A DNA stretch of 14,723 bases, taken from Deltaproteobacteria bacterium UBA4427 (lineage in GTDB: Bacteria; Myxococcota_A; UBA9160; UBA4427). Location: the NCBI GenBank assembly GCA_002390675.1, contig DGPZ01000079.1, forward strand, positions 1 to 14,723. The letters run 5' to 3'. A program made the translations under genes and the position numbers. The notes below the pieces were generated by a model. The model saw nothing but the letters and a program-made list of their open reading frames with translations, had not been told where the DNA came from and made no database searches. The stretch's first letter is position 1. Each line of letters starts with the position of its first letter. Shown piece by piece: positions 7,642 to 13,664 of this stretch.

Positions 7642-8448
7642 TCAGGAGGTCATTGCTCCTTGTGGGCCGTGTTTGAATACCTGCGTGAACTCCCGTGGTG
7701 CGCGTCGCTTCCGAGTGCATCGAGTGTCGCCACTCAGAAACGAGATGCTAAGGGCGCGGCGCGGCTGAGGGGTCTTGTTATGCCCCGATCGATGCCACGT
7801 GTGGTTGTGGAGTAGGATTGATTCGCCCGCCTTCGCAGGCAGGAGCATCGTCGCATCCTTGCTGCAGCTCGCGAGAGTGAGTTCATCCGGCACGGTACCG
7901 CCGTCTGCTGTCGCGAGCCCTCTTCGATGGCTGCCAGGCAATACCTCGAGGCATCCTGCCTCGACGGGCGCATCGTCAAGCGCGGTCCAAATTTGTAAAC
8001 AGGGGGGTCGGTCGAGTCCCCAGAAAGGGCCGTCGTCCTGATGCCAGGGCAGCTTTGTCCCTCCATCGGCCGCCTTGTTCCAAAGAACCGCTCGGTAGAC
8101 GGTGACTTCTTCGCCGATCGTGGCCCGTGCGACTCGCGCGAATAAATCGTTCTCGATCCATGACCGAAACACCGAATCCCGTTCGAGCTTTTCAATCTTT
8201 CGGTAGGCGAGGGAAGGGCCGCGCCATCCCTGTCCGTATTCGAGGTCTTCGTAACGACCTGAGCCAGGGTCGTGTTGGAAGAAGAGATGTAGGTCGTTGG
8301 TTTCCGCAAGCATGGTCGCGTCCGCACGCTCGCGCAGCTGTGCGAGCATTTCGGGGTCCATCACGAGGCCGAGGCGAGCGAACCCGTTCTCTGCAAAGGA
8401 AGCGAGTGGTGCATCAAGGTTGGTCTGAGCGGTGCCTGGAAGAAGCAT
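7642..8448 (-). CDS. Phytanoyl-CoA dioxygenase (PhyH) family protein
   Basis: Predicted Fe(II)/2-oxoglutarate oxygenase of the PhyH family (268 aa). The iron ligands are His136 and Asp138 in PWHQDDGP and the distal His219 in TWHRSGHN. R230 or R231 in TPQPRR would bind 2-oxoglutarate. The segment GCLEVLPGSHRRG (165-177) is the classic PhyH strand and turn before the distal histidine. The fold is complete at this length. The ATG at 8448 has no obvious ribosome binding site, so the exact start is less sure. It is the last of four minus-strand genes, 169 bp beyond the thiolase stop, with two stacked inverted repeats between them, so it may have its own promoter. PhyH members hydroxylate acyl-CoAs, ectoine, phosphonates or natural products. 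The neighbouring thiolase makes a lipid-like substrate plausible, without proof. Confidence 0.92.
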   Translation of the reverse strand: MLLPGTAQTNLDAPLASFAENGFARLGLVMDPEMLAQLRERADATMLAETNDLHLFFQHDPGSGRYEDLEYGQGWRGPSLAYRKIEKLERDSVFRSWIENDLFARVARATIGEEVTVYRAVLWNKAADGGTKLPWHQDDGPFWGLDRPPCLQIWTALDDAPVEAGCLEVLPGSHRRGLATADGGTVPDELTLASCSKDATMLLPAKAGESILLHNHTWHRSGHNKTPQPRRALSISFLSGDTRCTRKRRAPREFTQVFKHGPQGAMTS

Positions 8449-8508
8449 GGCGCTAGCGTAGCGAGCCGCTCATTCGATCGGTGTAAGGAAACGTGTCCCC
8501 GGAAGATT

Positions 8509-8581
8509 CGCTTTGGCGGAAATCTGCAGCCGGGGCGCCAAGGCGATCGGGTTGCCCGCAGATCACTGCGAACAACCCGAT
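8509..8581. terminator. Two adjacent hairpins between thiolase and PhyH genes
   Basis: Hairpin A pairs CGCTTTGGCG (8509-8518) with CGCCAAGGCG (8536-8545) over a 17-base loop, with a single G-U on the plus strand. Hairpin B starts at the very next base: ATCGGGTTG (8546-8554) with CAACCCGAT (8573-8581), enclosing a second stem CGCAG/CTGCG around ATCA, broken only by a CC/AA bulge. Hairpin B is 37 bp past the thiolase stop. No T tract follows on the minus strand, so classical intrinsic termination is imperfect. mRNA end protection or a mobile palindromic element are alternatives. Confidence 0.45.
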
Positions 8582-8617
8582 TCCCAATTCGCTTCTTAAT
8601 CTCGTTTGAGTCGCTGC

Positions 8618-9799
8618 CTAGAAGATCTCAAAGAGGCCGGCTGCGCCTTGGCCGCCGCCGATGCACATCGTCACAACGCCCCACTTGGCGTTACGTCGCT
8701 TGCCTTCGAGCAGGAGATGGCCGACGCAGCGTGCGCCTGTCATGCCGAAGGGGTGGCCGATCGAGATCGAGCCGCCGTTGACGTTGTACTTGGCCGGATC
8801 GATTCCGAGGTTATCTCGGCTGTAGAGGCACTGGCTCGCGAAAGCTTCGTTTAGCTCCCAGAGATCAATGTCGTCGACCTTGAGACCGGCTCGTTCGAGC
8901 AGCTTCGGCACGGCGTAGATCGGGCCGATGCCCATCTCGTCCGGCTCACAACCCGCAGCCGCAAAGCCGCGGAAGGCGCCGAGGGGCGCGAGGCCGCGTG
9001 ATTTGGCTTCGCCGGCTTCCATCATGACGACCGAGGCCGCACCATCCGAGAGCTGTGAAGCATTGCCCGCGGTGATGTACTGGTCGTCGCCGCGAATCGG
9101 CTTCAACTTCTGCAGGCCTTCAAGCGTCGTTCCCGGTCGGTTGCATTCGTCTTTGTCTACGACGTAATCGACTTCAGTGACTTCGCCCGTCTCCTTGTTC
9201 TTTACCATCATGGTTGTGGCCATCGGGACAATCTCGTCGTCAAAGAGTCCGGCTTCCTGAGCGGCAGCCGTGCGCATCTGGCTCTCGAAGGAGTACTGAT
9301 CCTGTGACTCACGGCTTACATTATATCGTTCGGCGACAATGTCGGCCGTTTCGATCATCGGCATCCAGAGGCCCGGATACTGCTCGTGGAGAGGCTTGTC
9401 GACCTGAAGCGTGAAGCCCGTGCCGCTCATGCTATGTGAGATCGATTCAAGACCCGCTCCGACGACGATTTGTTCGCCGTCGACGACGATGCGTCCTGCG
9501 GCCGTCGCGATAGCATTGAGTCCCGAGGAACAGTGGCGGCTGACAGTGACGCCGGTCGTCGTGACAGGGCAACCTGCCTTCATAGCAGCGATTCGGCCGA
9601 TGTTATTCCCGGTCGTGCCCTGGGGCGTACCGCAACCGAGGACGACTTCGTCGACCTCAGCCGGATCTACGCCAGCGCGCTTGATCGAGTGCTCGATGGC
9701 GTGGCCGGCCATGGCGGCTCCGCCGGTGTTGTTGAATCCGCCGCGGTGACTCTTGGCGAGTCCGGTTCGGGCGGTGGAAACGATGACTGCTTCGCGCAT
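8618..9799 (-). CDS. Thiolase (acetyl-CoA C-acyltransferase family)
   Basis: Cytoplasmic thiolase (393 aa) that cleaves 3-ketoacyl-CoA with CoA, or condenses two acyl-CoAs in reverse. The catalytic set is complete: nucleophile Cys90 in RHCSSG, His349 in IGHPFG and Cys379 in TMCIGGG, with the NEAF motif between. The positions are within one residue of the classical Zoogloea enzyme numbering (89/348/378). The frame is open upstream to 9937, which would add 46 unrelated residues; the ATG at 9799 is preferred because AGGAG lies nine bases before it (CTCCT at 9809-9813) and the protein then begins MREAVIVSTART as normal thiolases do. No fadB partner is adjacent, so this is not a standard fadBA operon. 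A degradative role with the nearby dehydrogenases is likely by inference; chain-length preference is not visible. Confidence 0.97.
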   Translation of the reverse strand: MREAVIVSTARTGLAKSHRGGFNNTGGAAMAGHAIEHSIKRAGVDPAEVDEVVLGCGTPQGTTGNNIGRIAAMKAGCPVTTTGVTVSRHCSSGLNAIATAAGRIVVDGEQIVVGAGLESISHSMSGTGFTLQVDKPLHEQYPGLWMPMIETADIVAERYNVSRESQDQYSFESQMRTAAAQEAGLFDDEIVPMATTMMVKNKETGEVTEVDYVVDKDECNRPGTTLEGLQKLKPIRGDDQYITAGNASQLSDGAASVVMMEAGEAKSRGLAPLGAFRGFAAAGCEPDEMGIGPIYAVPKLLERAGLKVDDIDLWELNEAFASQCLYSRDNLGIDPAKYNVNGGSISIGHPFGMTGARCVGHLLLEGKRRNAKWGVVTMCIGGGQGAAGLFEIF

Positions 9800-9808
9800 C
9801 TGCGTTTG

Positions 9809-9813
9809 CTCCT
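9809..9813 (-). promoter_or_regulatory. Ribosome binding site that fixes the thiolase start
   Basis: AGGAG on the minus strand, nine bases before the ATG at 9799. It supports the 393-residue thiolase over the longer reading frame that begins at 9937. Confidence 0.75.
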
Positions 9814-10024
9814 GTGAGGGTAAAATGGAGTTAGAACTTGCTCGGTGCGACGGGGCCGCGAGATCACGAGCAAGACGGGCAACATAAGGTGGTTCGGTTT
9901 CGGGCGGAACCATAGACGATCGATGGTATCCCCCCAATAACAGTCCGCCCGCGATCCCTCGAACTCCCAGTCGCAGGGGGCGGCCCAGAAGCCAGATGAA
10001 GTCATAGGCTGGCGAATTTCCCGG

Positions 10025-10618
10025 TCATACGTGATAAAGCGAGGCGATGAGCCGTCCTAGCGCGACATAGACTGGATTCTGTGCACGACTTGCGAGGGAC
10101 CGGCCAAACGTGGCGAACCAGGGCGCGAGGAGTTCGCGTTCCAAATGGGCTCCGAGTTCCCGATCTCGCGGGTCGTGGGAGATCGCGGCGGAGGACACGA
10201 GGTCGAGGATGACCGAGACATGATCTCGCTGAAGTCGACCCCAAGGCGCACGATGTATGGACTCCCGTCCGAGAGCCAGCAAGCTTTGATCGACGAGCTG
10301 AGCGATCTCGTCTGCAGTCTGGTGATTTGCATTGCCTTCGCTCGCCCAACTCGATGCGAATGGCGGGACACCGTTCGGCAGGAGGAAGAGTCTCGAAAAC
10401 TCTTCACGCAAATTCTCGAGGGGTTCGCTCGTGAGGGGATTATCGAAGTCAGATTTTAGACGAGGCTCAAGGCGAATCAGCGTTTCGCGTATGCCATCGG
10501 CTTGAAGCGCATTCCATGTCTCGTGATCTATTTCGCAGACGAAAAAATTCGCGAGCCAGGCGTAAATTGGCGCGCGTTCCTCGAGAGGAAGGGTATGACG
10601 GTGAGGAACCTCGCTCAC
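10025..10618 (-). CDS. TorD/DmsD-family molybdoenzyme assembly chaperone
   Basis: Small all-helical cytoplasmic protein (197 aa) resembling the TorD/DmsD/NarJ family of redox-enzyme maturation chaperones, which bind the Tat signal or core of a molybdopterin oxidoreductase during cofactor insertion. The family pattern is recognisable: LREEFSRLFLLP (70-81), PPFASSW (85-91, corresponding to the usual P-x-Y-x-S segment) and RDHVSVILDLV (131-141, containing the Asp-His pair). The length is typical. The start is a GTG at 10618 without a clear ribosome binding site. It lies 71 bp downstream of the aldehyde dehydrogenase stop, so cotranscription with it is plausible, and 225 bp upstream of the thiolase. 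Oddly, no molybdoenzyme, iron-sulfur subunit or cytochrome subunit occurs anywhere in the window. The family call rests on motif recognition in a divergent family, so it is less certain than for the enzymes around it. Confidence 0.82.
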   Translation of the reverse strand: MSEVPHRHTLPLEERAPIYAWLANFFVCEIDHETWNALQADGIRETLIRLEPRLKSDFDNPLTSEPLENLREEFSRLFLLPNGVPPFASSWASEGNANHQTADEIAQLVDQSLLALGRESIHRAPWGRLQRDHVSVILDLVSSAAISHDPRDRELGAHLERELLAPWFATFGRSLASRAQNPVYVALGRLIASLYHV

Positions 10619-10689
10619 GAGGCGTTATTGCTCACACCGCTTCGTTTTATTGATTCCAGGCCAGGGGAAGTCGTACGCTTCAGCGAGGT

Positions 10690-12183
10690 TCAACCTAATT
10701 CGATCCACGCGCTCTTGGTTTGCTGGTAGCCGCGGAGACTTTCCAGTCCGGAGTCTCGGCCGTATCCGGAATCCTTGAAACCGCCGAAGGGCACGGCCCA
10801 ATGGATGCGACGATAGGTGTTGACCCAGACGGCTCCGGCCTGGATGTCGCGGATGAAACGATGTGCTCGCTTGAGATCTGAGGTCCAGACGCCGCTTGCG
10901 AGGCCAAAGCGAGTCCCGTTTGCAAGGGCCAGCGCTTCGTCGTCGTCCTCAAACGGAATGGCGCAGGTGACAGGTCCGAAGATTTCTTCCTGGCAGACAC
11001 GCATATCGTTATGCGCACCACGGAAGAGCGTAGGCGCCACGAAATAGCCTCGTGCGTTCGTCGAGTTGGCTTCGAAGTTGTCCGCCCCGAAGCGTCCGCC
11101 GAAGGCAATTTCGGCACCTTCGCTTTGGCCGAGTTCTATGTACGACTTCACCTTCTCGAATTGTTCTACGAAAGCGATCGGACCCATCGTCGTTGCCGGG
11201 TCGAGTGCATCGCCGAGCCTGACTGCTGAAGAAACATGCTGCTCTATCCGTTCCAATAATTCGTCGTAGATCGAGGCGTGAATGAGCAGGCGCGAGCCCG
11301 CTACGCAGGTCTGGCCGGCGCCTCCTGTAAAGACGGCCGCGGTACTCGCGCCCACTGTGGCGAGGTCGAGGTCCGCATCCGCAAAGACGATATTCGGGGA
11401 TTTTCCGCCGAGTTCGAAGGCGAGCTGTTTGAGGCCGGGCGCGGCGCGTTCGGAGATGCGCCGGCCGGTCTCCGTCGATCCAGTAAACGCGATTTTTCGT
11501 ACTTCGGGATGGCTAACAAGCGCATCCCCGGCAACTTCACCGAGCCCAGAGACGACGTTGACTACACCCGGTGGAAAGCCGGCCGCGTCGAAGAGCTCAG
11601 CGATCGTGAGGATTGAGGCGGCCGCTTGTTCGGCTGGTTTCAATACGACCGTATTCCCTGCCGCGAGTGCTGCGCCGACTTTTGCGGCAAGTATCGCGAG
11701 TGGAGAGTTCCAAGGGACGATGATGCCGACGACACCAATCGGCTCATGGATTGTGAAGTTGAAGCTCGTGGGACTGACCTGCACTGTTTCGCCGTGGAGT
11801 TTATCTGCGGCGCCGGCCCAGTAGTTGAGCATCTCGCTGACAGAGGGGAGATCGCCCACTCGGGCTTCCGCAATCGGTTTCCCATTGTCGCGGCATTCAA
11901 TCGTGGCCAACTCTTCGGCGTGCTTGGCGACCTCGATCGCCGCGGCTCGGAGAAGCCCCGCTCGGTTCATGGCAGGAAGTGATCGCCATGGCCCCTCAAA
12001 GGCATTCCTGGCCGCATTAACGGCCGCAGCGATATCGTCCGCGTCGCCACTGGGAACCTGAATCCAAACTTCTGCGTTCGAGGGGTTAACGCTATCGAGA
12101 TATCCGCCTGCAGCGGGCGGCACACGCCGTCCGCCGATCCAGTTATCGATCCGTTCTTGATTGGGGCTAAGCAGAGTGGTCAC
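10690..12183 (-). CDS. NAD(P)+-dependent aldehyde dehydrogenase
   Basis: Cytoplasmic aldehyde dehydrogenase (497 aa, normal length) that oxidises an aldehyde to the carboxylic acid. Key residues are all present: Asn159 in VPWNSP, Lys182 in LKPAEQ (cofactor ribose), FTGSTETG (233-240), general base Glu257 in FELGGKSP, nucleophile Cys293 in GAGQTCVAG, and Glu400 in EEIFGP. PFGGFKDSGYGR near the C-terminus is the usual oligomerisation-tail motif. Translation begins at GTG 12183, with GAGGAT about ten bases upstream. The gene diverges from the zinc alcohol dehydrogenase across about 127 bp and is followed on its own strand by the TorD-like chaperone. Pairing with an alcohol dehydrogenase suggests a two-step alcohol to acid oxidation. 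The sequence resembles the broad ALDH2/betaine-aldehyde-type superfamily, and the exact substrate cannot be named. Confidence 0.97.
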   Translation of the reverse strand: MTTLLSPNQERIDNWIGGRRVPPAAGGYLDSVNPSNAEVWIQVPSGDADDIAAAVNAARNAFEGPWRSLPAMNRAGLLRAAAIEVAKHAEELATIECRDNGKPIAEARVGDLPSVSEMLNYWAGAADKLHGETVQVSPTSFNFTIHEPIGVVGIIVPWNSPLAILAAKVGAALAAGNTVVLKPAEQAAASILTIAELFDAAGFPPGVVNVVSGLGEVAGDALVSHPEVRKIAFTGSTETGRRISERAAPGLKQLAFELGGKSPNIVFADADLDLATVGASTAAVFTGGAGQTCVAGSRLLIHASIYDELLERIEQHVSSAVRLGDALDPATTMGPIAFVEQFEKVKSYIELGQSEGAEIAFGGRFGADNFEANSTNARGYFVAPTLFRGAHNDMRVCQEEIFGPVTCAIPFEDDDEALALANGTRFGLASGVWTSDLKRAHRFIRDIQAGAVWVNTYRRIHWAVPFGGFKDSGYGRDSGLESLRGYQQTKSAWIELG

Positions 12184-12205
12184 TTGATTTGATCCTCGAA
12201 AGTTG

Positions 12206-12241
12206 GGTTCTCGGTTCTCAGCTATAGGTTATAGGTCATAG
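12206..12241. repeat. Two consecutive tandem 7-mers in the ALDH/ADH divergent gap
   Basis: GGTTCTC occurs twice head to tail (12206-12212, 12213-12219). Four bases later TATAGGT occurs twice head to tail (12223-12229, 12230-12236), then CATAG (12237-12241). The region separates the start codons at 12183 and 12311, so it must lie in the promoter or leader region of both genes. It may be an operator or simply slippage duplications. Confidence 0.35.
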
Positions 12242-12299
12242 AAACTGGTAATGGGACGTAGCGGCAGAGTTGACCGCAGCAGTCTAAGCCGGGACGGAG

Positions 12300-12303
12300 A
12301 GGA
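12300..12303 (+). promoter_or_regulatory. Ribosome binding site that fixes the alcohol dehydrogenase start
   Basis: AGGA inside a GGAGAGGAA stretch, seven bases before the ATG at 12311. It favours the 368-residue protein over the in-frame ATG at 12251, which has no comparable site and would add 20 Arg/Ser-rich residues. Confidence 0.7.
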
Positions 12304-12310
12304 ATGTTCC

Positions 12311-13417
12311 ATGCGCGCAGCTGTTATGCATGAGTCGCATCAGCCCTTAGTCGTCGAGGAGGTTGATCTAGATCAACCGCATGCCGGCGAAGTCCTTGTT
12401 CGGATCGCAGCCTCGGGAGTCTGCGCATCCGACCTCCATGTTCTGGACGGAACCAGCACGATCGCGAAGCCGCCCATGGTGCTCGGTCATGAAGGTGCAG
12501 GGGTTGTCGAGGCGGTGGGGGAGGGCGTCGAGGGACTGCAGCCGGGCGATCATGTTGTGATCGCGCTCTATGGGCCGTGCGGAGGATGCGGCGATTGCCG
12601 GGCTGGGGATGTGACGCGCTGCTGGAGCGAGACGCGTACACAGGGGATGTACGGGCGCATGCCCGACGGGTCGACGCGGCTGTCCCTTCGCGGGAAGCCT
12701 ATCACTCCCATGGTGGGTTCTGGATCCTTGGCCGAGTACGCCGTTGTGCGCGAAGCGCAGCTGGTGAAAATTGATCGCGAAATTCCGCTCCATCTCGCCT
12801 GTTTAGCAGGCTGCGGGGTGACGACGGGAGTCGGCGCGGTGTTGAACGTGGCCCAGGTGGTGGCCGGCTCTACGGTCGCCGTCGTCGGCTGCGGAGGCGT
12901 CGGCCTGAACGTGATACAGGGTGCGCGAATCGCAGGGGCTGCTCGGATACTCGCGTGCGATACACAGCGAGGGAAACTAGACCTAGCATCTAATCTCGGC
13001 GCAACGGATTGTCTGGAGGTCGAAGTGGGAGCCGACCTATCGGCTGCGATCAAACGGATAGAACCCAAGGGGGTCGATTATGCGTTCGAGGTGATCGGCT
13101 CACCAGAGGTCGTGAGCGCTGCTTTCGAGGCTACGCGAATCGGCGGAACAACCATCATGGTAGGGTCACCGCCGGGCGGCTCACAACTCAAGATCGATGG
13201 CCGAGCACTTTTCTCTGATCGGCGGCTGCTTGGGTGCACGGGCGGCCAGAATATTCCCGCCCGCGACATCCCCCGCATTATGGAGTTCTACCGACAGGGC
13301 TCGCTCAACCTTGAGAAGCTAGTGAGCCAGCGGCTGCCTCTTGCGCGCGTCAACGAAGCGTTCGAGGCGCTGAAGGTTGGCAAGCTTGCGCGTTCTGTGA
13401 TCGATCTCATCGAGTAG
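12311..13417 (+). CDS. Zinc-dependent alcohol dehydrogenase (medium-chain family)
   Basis: Cytoplasmic medium-chain alcohol dehydrogenase (368 aa from the preferred ATG at 12311). Catalytic zinc ligands: Cys38 in GVCASD, His60-Glu61 in GHEGAG and Cys168 in AGCGVTTG. The structural zinc lobe is complete, C90-x2-C93-x2-C96-x7-C104. The Rossmann motif VVGCGGVG (191-198) is followed by Asp217 at the end of the second strand, favouring NAD over NADP. The LAGCGVTTG and GARIAGAARI style resembles the class III-like and actinobacterial Zn-ADH groups. The gene diverges from the aldehyde dehydrogenase, its natural next step, so shared control is likely. The residues before 12311 in the longer frame do not look like an ADH N-terminus. 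The substrate is presumably a primary or secondary alcohol and is not further defined. Confidence 0.96.
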   Translation: MRAAVMHESHQPLVVEEVDLDQPHAGEVLVRIAASGVCASDLHVLDGTSTIAKPPMVLGHEGAGVVEAVGEGVEGLQPGDHVVIALYGPCGGCGDCRAGDVTRCWSETRTQGMYGRMPDGSTRLSLRGKPITPMVGSGSLAEYAVVREAQLVKIDREIPLHLACLAGCGVTTGVGAVLNVAQVVAGSTVAVVGCGGVGLNVIQGARIAGAARILACDTQRGKLDLASNLGATDCLEVEVGADLSAAIKRIEPKGVDYAFEVIGSPEVVSAAFEATRIGGTTIMVGSPPGGSQLKIDGRALFSDRRLLGCTGGQNIPARDIPRIMEFYRQGSLNLEKLVSQRLPLARVNEAFEALKVGKLARSVIDLIE

Positions 13418-13650
13418 CCTCCCGCTTCAAGTCGGAGCCCTCAGCTTAAAGTGAGATTCGACGACTGGCGGAAGACACGAAATCTCAACTGGAATGCGTT
13501 TTTGGCACCGTTCAAATCCTGAAAATTCACCGCGCCGTAACATATTCACATTGTCGTCACTGAACTGACACATGGCACGGGCAAGATGGGCTTCGTGTTC
13601 CGGCGTGAAGAGCATCTATGCGAGAGCACGGAACGCCCAAAAATCCGCTA
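13418..13650. other. Gap between alcohol dehydrogenase and porin
   Basis: No supported gene. A 62-codon minus-strand frame (13615-13427) begins with ATG but lacks a ribosome binding site and any family resemblance. An inverted repeat TGAGATT (13452-13458)/AATCTCA (13481-13487) with a 22-base loop is followed some bases later by a T5 run near 13499, a poor but possible terminator for the alcohol dehydrogenase. The porin promoter must lie in the right part. Confidence 0.4.
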
Positions 13651-13657
13651 AAGGAGG
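13651..13657 (+). promoter_or_regulatory. Strong ribosome binding site of the porin gene
   Basis: AAGGAGG, the best Shine-Dalgarno match in the window, sits seven bases before the GTG at 13665. It fixes the unusual start codon and suggests high expression, as expected for an abundant outer-membrane protein. Confidence 0.85.
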
Positions 13658-13664
13658 TTTCCTA

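Noticed and set aside
9800..9937. N-terminal extension of the thiolase frame
   Set aside because: 46 extra residues unlike any thiolase; the internal ATG at 9799 has a good ribosome binding site and gives the standard 393-residue enzyme.
12251..12310. N-terminal extension of the alcohol dehydrogenase frame
   Set aside because: The extra 20 residues are Arg/Ser-rich and lack a ribosome binding site; the ATG at 12311 has one.
13498..13530. GTTCAAATC stretch resembling a tRNA T-loop
   Set aside because: The flanking bases do not form a T stem, and no acceptor, D or anticodon arms are present.
13427..13615. 62-codon minus-strand frame between the alcohol dehydrogenase and porin genes
   Set aside because: Has an ATG but no ribosome binding site, no recognisable motif, and occupies the probable promoter region of the porin.
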